Positions 24,380 to 34,458 of a stretch of DNA of 64,000 bases are shown one piece after another. The notes below the pieces were generated by a model. The model was not told where the DNA came from, ran no database searches, and was given only the letters and a program-made list of their open reading frames with translations. How positions within the stretch are numbered: position 1 is the first letter of the stretch; each line of letters opens with the position of its first letter. This DNA is from Halichoerus grypus. Its lineage: Eukaryota > Chordata > Mammalia > Carnivora > Phocidae. Position numbers and translations under genes: made by a program. The stretch covers positions 49,990,628-50,054,627 of the forward strand of contig NC_135722.1 of assembly GCF_964656455.1 (NCBI RefSeq), read 5' to 3'.

Positions 24380-24785
24380 TGGCTGGGTGATAGACATTGG
24401 GGAGGGTGTGCTATGGTGAGCGCTGTGAATTGTGTAAGACTGTTGAATCACAGACCTGTACCTCTGAAACAAATAATACATTGTATGTTAAAAAAAAAAA
24501 GAAGAAGAAGAAGAAGAAGATAGCAGGAAGGGAAAAATGAAGGGGGGGACATTGGAGGGGGAGAGGAACCATGAGAGACTATGGACTTTGAAAAACAAAC
24601 TGAGGGTTCTAGAGGGGAGGGGAGTGGTGGGATGGGTTAGCCTGGTGATGGGTATTAAAGAGGGCACGTACTGAATGGAGCACTGTGTGTTATACACAAA
24701 CAATGAATCATGGAACACTACATCAAAAACTAATGATGTAATGAATGGTGATTAACATAACATAATAAATAAAAAAGGAAAAAAT

Positions 24786-25240
24786 ACAAACACTATACAT
24801 AGGTAAATATAAATGTGTTTTATGTAAATGTATTATATAAGTTGTATCTGTATATAGATAATACAAATGTATATTATATAAAGTAAATTTATATTAATAA
24901 ATTTTATATTTATATTTTATATTTCTATAAAATATAATTAATAAATTATATTATAAATTATATTAACAAAATATGTTATTAAGATTTATATTTATGTTAA
25001 TAAACTTATAATTTGCAAATATAATATTTATATAAACATTTGTATATACTATATATTGTATATAAATATATAATGCTCAAATATATCAAATATTTAAGTA
25101 AAATATAAAAATACAAAATATATAAATAAATATAAATATAATAAAAATGAAATTTATATGATACAATATACATTATATATAATGTTTTATATATAATATT
25201 TTACATATATATGTAATTTTTTGTATATAAAGGTGCTTTA
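24786..25240. repeat. AT-rich low-complexity block (right half)
   Basis: Continuation of the AT-rich DNA found left of the L1 (17369-17757), with many ATATAAATAT words and no gene content. Confidence 0.8.
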
Positions 25241-25261
25241 ACATTTTAAAAATCCTTTGTA

Positions 25262-25614
25262 GTTTGTCTCCCCCTCCAATTTCCCCCCCTTCATTTTTCC
25301 TTCCTTAAGCAGGCTTCCTGCTGAGCAGGGAGCCAGCAACCAGGACCCTCGGATCAGGACCGGAGCTAAAGGCAGAAGCTTAAGGACTGAGCCACCCAGG
25401 TGCCCCCATGAGAGACTATGGACTCTGAGAAACAAACTGAGGGTTCTAGAGGGGAGGGGGGTGGGGGGATGGGTTAGCCTGGTGATGGGTATTAAAGAGG
25501 GCATGTACTGAATGGAGCACTCGGTGTTATAAGTAAACGATGAATCATGGAACACTACATCAAAAACTAATGATGTAATGCATGGTGATTAACATAATAT
25601 AATAATAAAAAAAA
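25262..25614. mobile_element. Composite L1 / SINE / L1 insertion
   Basis: Three blocks in a row: 25262-25304 is the reverse complement of the L1 3' UTR segment ending just before CATGAGAGAC; 25305-25406 is the 5' part of a carnivore SINE on the minus strand, head at the right; 25407-25614 is the L1 3' end on the plus strand starting exactly at CATGAGAGACTATGG. The two L1 blocks are adjacent in the consensus but inverted relative to each other, the signature of twin priming. The SINE piece sits at the inversion point. Confidence 0.75.
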
Positions 25615-26115
25615 GTCTTTTCTACCTGGGGGAGACCCACCCTTCTAAGGCTGGGCCAGTTAATTCTGGGAGATAACAAAGGACCCATCCAGGTGCAGGC
25701 CTGTTATGCAAACTAACCAGTCCATACCAACTTTCTCTGGCCCTTTCAGGCCTGGAAGCAGCATTCCTCTGCCTTAATCATCCTGGGGCCAAGTACTGGG
25801 AAACTAGACCCTACACGCCAGCCCCAAATCCACCAAAATTATTCAAAATAGCCAATGCTAAACTGTTCATACTTCCCTGCCTTCTTTTCCTGTGGAAATC
25901 CCAATAAGGGCCACAGTGTAAGCACCTAGATGCTCTGCCTTCTCACCCTTCCCAGCCCCTCCTCCTTTCCTCTGCCCCTTGATCACCCTTGTGATTTTCT
26001 GTGTGGCCCTGCAAAGCCTCTGTGTCTCCTGTTTGTAGGACCTATTGGTATGACAACCTCTGTTTTCCTTAGCCTCTCCTGTTCTTTCTTGTGGCTGCAC
26101 CGGACTGATAATCTC
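25615..26115 (+). repeat. Candidate solo LTR or other old repeat
   Basis: GC-richer than its surroundings, with an AATAAG-type signal followed by CT-rich text (CTCACCCTTCCCAGCCCCTC), the general layout of an LTR 3' half. I could not define TG...CA ends or a target duplication, so this is a suggestion only. Confidence 0.3.
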
Positions 26116-26184
26116 ATAAAAAGATAAAAAACAGTATGCAAAATCATGGGATAGGAATTTAGAAATATAGCATATTATCTATTG

Positions 26185-26368
26185 CTGGCTCTACAACTTA
26201 CCTTATGTGGAATCTTGCCCCAGTTCTTTAGGTTTACTCAATTGTAAATGGGAGTAATAATAGCACTTAACTCATTGAATTATTGTGAGGACTGTGTTAG
26301 TTTATATGTGGAAAAACAACACAAAGTCTGGAAGAAAGTAAGCACTCAGTGTTTGGTAGTTAGCGCCT
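26185..26368 (+). repeat. MIR SINE remnant
   Basis: GCTGGCTCTACAACTTACC, then TTTACTCAATTGTAAATGGG, a TTGTGAGGACTGTG block and GTAAGCACTCAGT, in the order of the MIR core and 3' part. Confidence 0.7.
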
Positions 26369-27652
26369 GTCAGAACCTGCAGAGAACTTCTTTGAAGACA
26401 GACTCATCACTGCCTTCTTGAGAAAGACAAAACAAAAGGTAGAATAAAAATATAGAAATGAGAAAACTCACTGAAGAAAGAATTGATTAAAAATTCATGA
26501 GATATTAAATTTTCTGGAGTGGAATAACCTTCCCAATTTGATCCATGAGATTGGACATTCCCATAAGCAGATGAAATGACCATTGTTACAACAGAAAAAT
26601 GACTTCCTAATCATGTGCAGACCTTGGGGGAGTCCATACATTTCACTGATTTAAATTGATTCGGCCACTTCACCTGAGAAATACTCATGTCTTCCTTTAA
26701 AGTCTTACTAGGTAGATGGAAAACACATGAATAGAAAAACCAGTTTCTAGTAGCTTTTAAGACCACAAAGGCATGTATCTTATGCAATTTGTCTTTCTAT
26801 AATAATCAAATCAGAAAATGTTCATTCCTGGTCCCTGAGTAAGAGAAGAGAGGAATGGGTAGATACCTTAAATGGAGGCATGGTAAAGTATAAGCAAGAA
26901 GAGACAAAAATACAAGATTCTGATACCCCAGATAAAGAGAAGACCGTATTTCAGAGGATGGGATATGAGTTGTAGTTACAGTGGCAACAAGCCCAGATAG
27001 CAAAACTATTAAATGCAATAAATAGGATGCTCCCAACTTTGACCTTCTCTCCACATCTTACAAGCTCTCCTGCTCAAACTGCAAACACACACACACACAC
27101 ACACACACCTTTCTAAAACAGAGACTATCTTCTTATTTTTGATAAACCAAGCAATGTTAGAACTACTTTGCAGTCAACATTAGAGGAGGAGCCTGAAAAC
27201 CTTATTTTTCTGCCACTAATTAACTGGGATGTCAGTTCATAGTTTTCCTCACATGTGATTAAGACAATGCTACTAGATTACCTTTGCATCTCTTCCATCT
27301 CTAAATAACGTGAATCTAGTCCATGCCTCATACTATTGATAAATATACTTGGGTCAGAGAAAATAATGTGACTTGCCAAAGGAAAGTATGTTACTGAAAG
27401 ATGCAAGATTGAGATAATCTAATTCACTACATTTTCCATTACCTTTTAAAATTTGCTACAATTAGAAACACTGAGCTATACCCAGGTCCCAATTCGTGGA
27501 GGAGTAACTCACCCAGGGAAACAGATAGCTGACTAGAATGTAAGATCAATGGATGGAACAGCTTTTTTTCTGCCAGGCTTTGAATCTGCTAAGTGTCTTT
27601 TATAATCTGTCTTTAGCTGTTGCTTTTCTTGGCCTTTGAATCTGAGGTGATC
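26369..27652. other. Intergenic DNA up to an assembly gap
   Basis: Nothing recognised except a pure (CA)n run at 27084-27108. No receptor remnant on either strand. Confidence 0.45.
27084..27108 (+). repeat. (CA)n microsatellite
   Basis: An uninterrupted dinucleotide run of about 12 units. Confidence 0.9.
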
Positions 27653-27852
27653 NNNNNNNNNNNNNNNNNNNNNNNNNNNNNNNNNNNNNNNNNNNNNNNN
27701 NNNNNNNNNNNNNNNNNNNNNNNNNNNNNNNNNNNNNNNNNNNNNNNNNNNNNNNNNNNNNNNNNNNNNNNNNNNNNNNNNNNNNNNNNNNNNNNNNNNN
27801 NNNNNNNNNNNNNNNNNNNNNNNNNNNNNNNNNNNNNNNNNNNNNNNNNNNN
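27653..27852. other. Assembly gap (200 N)
   Basis: Exactly 200 N bases, probably a placeholder of fixed size, so the true spacing across it is unknown. Any open frame crossing it is meaningless. Confidence 0.98.
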
Positions 27853-28937
27853 ATTAACTTTAAAAATGTATGTTAGGTTTCCCTGGTGATGAGGGTTAAA
27901 ACCGTAGGAACAATTCTTCTCAATCTCTCTTTCTGAATGTGTATGTGTGTGTATACACATGTGTCTTTAAGAATATACACAGCGATTAGAGAGCAGGTGA
28001 GTTGCAATAGTGTGTTCCAGTGAGGATAACTATGGGCCTCATGGATATTGGGGGTGGTGTTGCAGTCAAGGAAAAGAAAAAATGCAAAGACATTGAGGTT
28101 GACATGCTATGCATGTTTGAGTAGCTGTAAGGAGGCTTGGGTAACTGGAAAGGAATAAGCAAGGGGGGTTCACTTATAAAAGATAATTTCTGAGAGATCA
28201 GAGTGGTACAGAGAATATATGCCCTGTAGCAATTGTAAGACCTAGGCTCTCACAAAAAAAAAAAAAGAGGAGGGAGGGAGAAGAAATCTAGTAATCTAGG
28301 TTGGTTTTCTAGTAGAGGGGTCTTAATGTTCTGAACTGTATTTATGGAAAATGTTGAGACAGAGAGTCATTTATAATCTGTATCAATCAACACAGACTAA
28401 ATAATGTTCTAGTAACATAAATTCCCTAAATTTCAAGAACTCATAACAAGAAAGGTATATTTCTCACTTATATGTCCATTTTGCTGCTTTGATCTGGGGC
28501 TTAGGCTGAAGGTGGACCCCCTTTGTGAACCACTTCTGTTGTTGTGTCACTGGAGAAAGAGACACTATGAAAGTAAATGATGAATTTTAAATCATTAGTT
28601 CACAAGTGACATAAGTCTCTCCATTTACATCTCCTTGAAAAATGGAAGTCACATGATGGATACCGATGTGATTAATATGGAACAATAATGCTCACATAGG
28701 GAGAGGACTGATAGGGATGACATCATTAGGGAAGTTTAGTAAATATTAGGAACTGATAATACAATCTACTACATTATGACTGCAAATGTCCAGAGAAAAT
28801 GAATGATTTGTAGCAGGTAGTTAGTAAATGAGGTGGCAAGAAGGACTTCTTCTGGACATTTTAATAGGAACCCAACACACTGAAAGATTTAACCTGAAAA
28901 AATATTCATATCAATATGTGCAGAAAAAGATTTTTAG
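27853..28937. other. Intergenic DNA, nothing recognised
   Basis: No gene. Possible weak repeat similarity around 28380-28640 that I cannot assign. Confidence 0.4.
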
Positions 28938-29135
28938 AGGCACCTGGGTAGCTCAGTTGGTTAAGCATCTGCCTTCAGCTCAGGTCATGATCTCAGGGTC
29001 CTGGGATTGAGCCCTGCATCAGGCTCCCTGCTCAGCTGGGAGCCTGCTTCTCCCTCTCCCTCTGCTGCTCCCCCTGCTTGCGCTCTCTCTCTCTGTGTCA
29101 AATAAATAAAGTCTTTTAAAAAAAAAAAAGAAAAA
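28938..29135 (+). repeat. Carnivore tRNA-derived SINE
   Basis: Head AGGCACCTGGGTAGCTCAG, CT-rich body, tail AAATAAATAAAGTCTT plus poly(A). AAAAAGATTTTTA before the head and AAAAAGAATTTTTA after the tail are a likely imperfect target duplication. Confidence 0.9.
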
Positions 29136-30400
29136 GAATTTTTAAAAGTTCTATATGCAAACTTCATTAAAAAAATAAATATCCAGTCATGAGCAAAATA
29201 GAAGTATCACTCACATCAGCCCACATGTTCATTTTCACAGTGGGTAGCCAATTAGGAAACACAGCTGGCCTATAGCTCCTTGCACCCCAGCTCTTAAAAT
29301 ACCTTCAGCTCTGATTTCAGGAGAGCTGAACATTTTCACTTGGTCTGTGCTTTCTTACCTACCGCTGGCAACAGTATCAGGATATTATGAACTCCTGTTT
29401 GCTCATCCTGTCCTATGGTATTGTTTTTTTCTTTAGCAGATGTCAGAGAGAATATTTGTCAGCTCTGTAGGGAAGGACTGCAGCAAGCACTAACACTCAC
29501 TGAAGAGAAATGGCAGACTGGCCCTGCTTGCATATTGTGCTCCCGGTACATGTACCAACAACTTTATTATTTGTCATGCAGGTTGTGCTGGTTAACAATT
29601 GATTGCCTCTCAGCTCCAAGTTCACTTTTTGCCTTCTTGGTGAAGATGTACCTTCGCCCTCTGAGCACTTTTTCTTTCTGAGCTGGTGCAACACTAAACT
29701 TTGCCAGTGGAGGGCGCTGGTAAGGCACTGCAAGAGGAGAGGGTTTTGCTTCCTGGTTCCTCCGTGGTCAGTCCACAGACTCAATGCAGTTTGTATGTCA
29801 TCTTTAGTCTACAGTGGGCTCCTGCAGCTCTTGCAACTTTCCCAGGGCCCAAATGCTGCAGTAAATAAAGCAGGCAGCACCCAGTGGCCAGAAGTTTCTT
29901 CAAAAACCCATGAACAGCTTTTTCTGGCATCCTAGAAGGTAGCTTCTGGCAAGTTCTACTGGAGCAGTATCATAGCCACTTTTCAGTGATCCAAGGCTGT
30001 TCCTTCTCTAATGAGGTCTGGTTTACAGACTTGAGCTTTATAGTGTTTCCTTTAATGCTTCGGTCTATGATTTACCTTAAGTTAATTTTGCTATGGAATA
30101 TGAGGTAGTCGTCAAAGTCAAAGTTCATTTTCTCATACAATTATTTAGCTCTCAATTTCAGGAAGAATTTCTAATTCCCATTACATTGCTTAGATAGCTT
30201 CAAAAATCAATTGACCATACGTGTATGACTTTATCTCAGTATTTCATGGGTAACACAGAAACGCAATGAATATTATTTTTCATTGAATAAATGAAAACAC
30301 AGATTATCAAAATGTGTAGTACGCAAAAAAGCAATGGTCAAAATCAATCCATACTTGAAAATGCATATATTCCAAAAGGGAAAGTTTGAAAACCAATAAT
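29136..30400. repeat. Intergenic DNA with an unassigned old repeat at about 29500-30050
   Basis: GC-richer text including CCAGTGGAGGGCGCTGG and GGGCTCCTGCAGCTCTTG has the look of an ancient mammalian interspersed repeat. The open frames here (such as 29603-29935) resemble no protein I know. Confidence 0.3.
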
Positions 30401-30668
30401 CAAAGCTTCCTTATGAAGACGTAAAAAGAACTGCAAATTAAACACAAGGAAAGTAAAAGGAAGGAAATGATAAAGATTAGATTAGAAGTCAAATGCATTA
30501 CAGATAGAGAACAAGTATCGTTAATCTGGATACCTTTTATGTAAACCTGTGAAAATAAAAGTTTAAGATAGAGCATGTGAATCCCCAGCAATGAACACAT
30601 GGAGTCCAAACTCTCTCCATCTCTAAGAAATGAAAATATTCTCTACATGACCACAAACATTTGATAGC

Positions 30669-31616
30669 TCACTGGTGGGATATATGACTCAGAAGAAAAA
30701 TCTGTGCCACATGCTTACGGATTACCTTGTTTTTGCACCATAGACAATAGGGTTGAGTGCAGGTGGCACAAGGAGGTAGATGGTAGAAAGAAGAATGTGG
30801 GTAGGGGGAGCAACATGTCCAAAACAGTGGCTGAAGAAGGAGAAGAAGGCAAGAATATAAAACTCAAGAAAAACAAAAATATGAGCTGTGCATGTATTAA
30901 ATGCTTTGAGCCGTGCCTCCTTTTGGTGGAGACGACAAACAGCCTGGAAAATAAGGATGTAGGGAATGAGGATAAAAATCATGTCAGATCCCAGTATGGT
31001 AAAACTGACAAAAAGACCGCATGTTTTATTGACTCGGACATCTTCTGCAGCTAGCTTGACCACAGCCATGTGCTCACAGTAAGAGTGGGCAATTACAATG
31101 AAATGAAAAACATAATCTTTTGATTAGTATGGGTAACAGACCAACCAGCACTATAGCTCGGATTGCCACTATTACTATCATATGACCCAAGGTGGAAGGT
31201 GTGAGGATGGATGTGTGCCTCAGTGGATCACAGATGGCAATGTAGCGGTCAAAAGCCATGGCCAACAGAGTACCAGACTCCAAGTACTGCAAGGCATGAA
31301 TGAAGAACAGTTGAGCTAAGCAGGTGTCAAAGGCCATGGAGCAAGATCTGAACCAGAAGACGGCCAACATCTTGGGAGCAAGGGCTGCACAGAGTCCTAT
31401 GTCAGCGGCTGCCAGCACTGCCAGGAAGATGTGCATGGGCTGGTGCAGGCCGCATTCTACAGGAATGATGATTAGTAAAATAATATTTCCCAAAAAAGCC
31501 ACTAGGCACACAGCAAAGAAAGGAAACCCAGTCCAAAACTGCCCATGTTCTAGTCCAGGAATCCCAATCAAGATTACAGTTCTGGGGTTCAAATACTAAG
31601 TATTGATGGATGCCAT
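30669..31616 (-). pseudogene. OR52A/OR52Z-like olfactory receptor pseudogene, tandem copy
   Basis: Clear paralogue of the intact gene at 14758-15732. It starts with ATG at 31616-31614 (MASINT), then a TAG replaces the seventh codon where the intact gene has Ser, so the N-terminus is cut at once. The frame continues through GIPGLE, GN, MAFDRYIAIC and IKRL, then loses two bases near 31110, just before the HSYCEH motif, so the second half reads in another frame (30722-31069: KAFNTCTAH, NPIVYG). One more base is lost near 30722 in the tail, ending it early; the original stop was probably TGA at 30669-30671. Other changes: HRFG reads HCFG. The upstream ATG used by the intact gene is also absent. 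No receptor can be made. The same order and strand as the intact copy indicate local duplication. Confidence 0.92.
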
Positions 31617-32424
31617 AGAGGTTGGTATTCTGTCTTCTCACTGTGGATTCTGACACCTGCAGAAGAAAATTTGGATGAGAAATGAAAAGCCTTCATCCCT
31701 CACTATCATTCAGCTATTACCATTCAACCATATTGAGCATTGAACAAGTAAGTTCAGGTCTTTGGGTGGCAGTTTGGCCAGAATGTTCTGGTGAAATTCT
31801 ATAATTCATGTTAGAATGGCAAAAGCAAACAATCCTGCAGATCTTAACCAGATGTAAAAAATGAGAAAATTTTGGGATCTTTGCCTTAGCCCTTGTGGAA
31901 ATGGAAACCATGAAACTGAGAATACTGATTTTTGCCATCTTTCTTGAGTTCTAGCCTAGTTTGCCTGAAAAGCCAATATTAGGTGTTCATTCTTTACCTA
32001 GATGCTAACCCAATTACATTGCAGTTGGAAATTCTCCTAGTCCTGATATCCGAGAAGAAATCTTGTCTCTGTCACTGTGTGTGCATTAGTTTATAATCCT
32101 ATGAGAGCCTTCAGTATTAACCACATTACTCCTGGTGCCGGGGAGGGAGTTCTTTATCTCAGAGTTGTTGGCATTGGTTCTAAAAGGAGCTTGTTAGAAT
32201 GGTTTGTCTTCCTTATATTAACTCATTCCTTTATCAAAATATTGAACATGCTACTGTTTTTTCAGGGCACTAACTGTGGCCCTTAGAGGAAATTTGAAGA
32301 GGGCGGGTCATCTTTCAGATACAGCCAGATGATATTAGTTCTGTAAATAATTAATGCTCACTTATTTAGGGTAGATTTGTGGAATAGGGAGTATGAAATA
32401 GGCTATTATTATGGGGGCTTAGGA
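31617..32424. other. Upstream flank of the OR52A-like pseudogene
   Basis: No separate gene or repeat recognised. Some words match the flank of the intact copy, in keeping with a duplication block that extends past the coding exon. Confidence 0.4.
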
Positions 32425-32476
32425 CAAAGAAGAAAAGGAGAAAGAGAAGGAGAAAAAAGAAAAAAAAGAAAAAAGA
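32425..32476 (+). repeat. Polypurine (A/G) tract
   Basis: GAAGAAAAGGAGAAAGAGAA-type run immediately left of the second long L1 and of the 38-base word discussed in the findings. Confidence 0.8.
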
Positions 32477-32716
32477 GAATGCAGAAGTACCAAATTCAAG
32501 AAGAATGTACAATTTAAGGAGGAGCAAGATGGTGGAAGAGTAGCAAAATTTTATCTGGTCCCAGGAATTCAGCTAGATAGGGACCAAACCATTCTGAACA
32601 CATACAAACTCAACAGGAGATCGAAGAAAAGAATAGCAGTGACTCTCTGAACAGAAAAGCAACCACTTTCTGGAAGAGTCATATTCTATCGCATCATAGT
32701 AGTTAACCTTATTTTT

Positions 32717-32718
<2 letters not shown>

Positions 32719-32767
<49 letters not shown>
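32719..32767 (+). repeat. (TA)n microsatellite in the L1 5' UTR
   Basis: About 24 TA units, longer than the equivalent run in the first L1 (18983-19020). Confidence 0.9.
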
Positions 32768-32769
<2 letters not shown>

Positions 32770-32913
32770 GTTCTCTCTTTAAAATATTAGGATACAGTTT
32801 CTTCTAACAGACCAAAATATACCCTAAATCTCTAGTGTATGGCTTTGCTCTAGTCTCCTGCCTGATCACATTGTCTCCTTTTTTTTTTTTTTAAATCCTC
32901 TTCTTTCTTTTTT

Positions 32914-33160
32914 CAAACAACTTCTTTTTTTTTAATTTATTTTTTAAAGATTTTATTTATTTATTTATTTATTTGAAAGAGAGAGAATGAGAGAGAGAGA
33001 GAGAGCACATGAGAGTGGGGAGGGTCAGAGGGAGAAGCAGGCTCCCCACGGAGCAGGGAGCCCGATGTGGGACTCGATCCCGGGACTCCAGGATCATGAC
33101 CTGAGCCGAAGGCAGTCGCTTAACCAACTGAGCCACCCAGGTGTCCCCAAACAACTTCTT
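32914..33160 (-). repeat. Carnivore SINE nested in the L1
   Basis: Minus-strand SINE body 32927-33147 with poly(T)/ATTTATTTATTT tail at the left and head GGACACCTGGGTGGCTCAG at the right. The 13-bp target duplication CAAACAACTTCTT lies at 32914-32926 and 33148-33160, inside L1 5' UTR text that continues normally on both sides. It is therefore younger than the L1. Confidence 0.95.
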
Positions 33161-33373
33161 ATCTTATCAATTCCTTTTATAAAATCTTTTATAATTTTCA
33201 TCTTTACAGTCATATTCCATCCCTTCATCATATTTACCCTTATTTTTGTACATATATAAGTTTTTCTTTCTTTAAAATTTTGGGGGGCACTTTCGCCTAA
33301 CAGACCAAAATATGCCCAGAATCTAGTGTGTGGCACTGATCTATGCACCAGCCTGATCATCTTTGATCATATT

Positions 33374-33412
33374 CTGTTTTGTTTGTATGTTTGTTTGTTT
33401 GTTTGTTTGTTT
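33374..33412 (+). repeat. (GTTT)n microsatellite in the L1 5' UTR
   Basis: About six TTTG units where the other L1 has only a T-rich run, so this is a copy-specific expansion. Confidence 0.85.
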
Positions 33413-33583
33413 TTATCTTTTACTTTTCTTTTTTTTTTTTTCTTTTTTCTTTCTTTCCCTTTCTTTTCCCCCGGTTTCATATATCTTCTGATTTGTTTGG
33501 TGTATATTTTTCTGGGGTCGTGTTTACATTGCTAGCATTTTGTTCTCTCATTATCTATTCTCCTAATCAATACAGACATTAGT

Positions 33584-34380
33584 AAGATGTCAGAGCTAGA
33601 GTTAAGAATGATGATTTTAAAGATACTAGCTGGGCTAGAAAAAAGCATGGAAGATATTAGAGAAACCCTTTCTGGAGAAATAAAAGAACTAAAATCTAAC
33701 CAAGTCGAAATCAAAAAGACTATTAATGAGGTGTAATCAAAAATGGAGGCTCCAACTGCTAGGATAAATGAGGCAGAAGAGTGAATTACTGATATAGAAG
33801 ACCAAATGATGGAAAATCAAGAAGCTGAGAAAAAGAGAGATAAACAACTACTGGATCATGAGGCCAGAATTCGAGAGATAAGTGATACCATAAGACGAAA
33901 CAACATTAGAATAATTGGGATCCCAGAAGAAGAAGAAAGAGAGAGGGGGGCAGAAAGTATATTAGAGCAAATTATAGCAGAGAACTTCCCTAATTTGGGG
34001 AAGGAAACAGGCATCAAAATCCAGGAGGCACAGAGAACCCCCGTCAAAATCAATAAAGTAGGTCAACACCCCGACATCTAACAGTAAAACTTATGAGTCT
34101 CAGAGACAAAGAGAAAATCGTGAAAGCAGCTCAGGAGAAGAGATCTGTAACCTACAATGGTAGAAACATTAGATTGGCAACAGACCTATCCACAGAGACC
34201 TGGCAGGCCAGAAAGGACTGGCATGATATATTCAGAGCACTAAATGAGAAAAATATGCAGCCAGCTAGGCTGTCAATGAAAATAGAAGGAGAGATAAAAA
34301 GCTTCCAGGACAAACAAAAACTAAAGGAATTTGCAAACACGAAACCAGCCCTACAAGAAATATTGAAAGGGGTCCTCTAA
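33584..34380 (+). pseudogene. L1 ORF1, broken
   Basis: Coiled-coil and RNA-binding region of L1 ORF1. The N-terminal start region (MTRRKK in the sister copy) is missing, with the text jumping from the 5' UTR to AATCAATACAGACATTAGT. Later breaks: TAA after GAGGTG near 33736, TGA near 33782, and a frameshift near 34080 between the frames at 33806-34081 and 34093-34380. It ends GVL-TAA like its sister. Confidence 0.85.
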
Positions 34381-34458
34381 GCACAGAGAGCCCAAAAGTA
34401 ACATTGACCAGAAAGGAACACAACAATATAAAGTAACAGTCACCTTACAGGCAATACA

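Larger units (their letters stand above)
17759..24777 (+). mobile_element. LINE-1, near full length, inactive
   Basis: Order: 5' UTR from GGAGGAGCAAGATGGTGGAG (about 17766) through pyrimidine- and T-rich tracts to 19564; ORF1 region 19565-20454; short spacer; ORF2 region 20536-24069; 3' UTR to AACATAACATAATAAATAAA at about 24777. The 3' UTR has the G-rich tract (24357-24379), an internal poly(A)/GAA repeat (24490-24520) and the AACTGAGGG block. At about 7.0 kb it is full length for a carnivore L1. Both frames are broken (see the two sub-entries). The insertion lies in AT-rich DNA, and I could not resolve a target duplication. All long open frames inside belong to the element, not to host genes. 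Confidence 0.93.

Noticed and set aside
27613..27960. Open frames on both strands across the gap
   Set aside because: They exist only because N bases contain no stop codons.
29415..29935. Cluster of open frames as a coding exon
   Set aside because: Frames on both strands are of similar length, no motif is recognised, and the composition resembles an old interspersed repeat.
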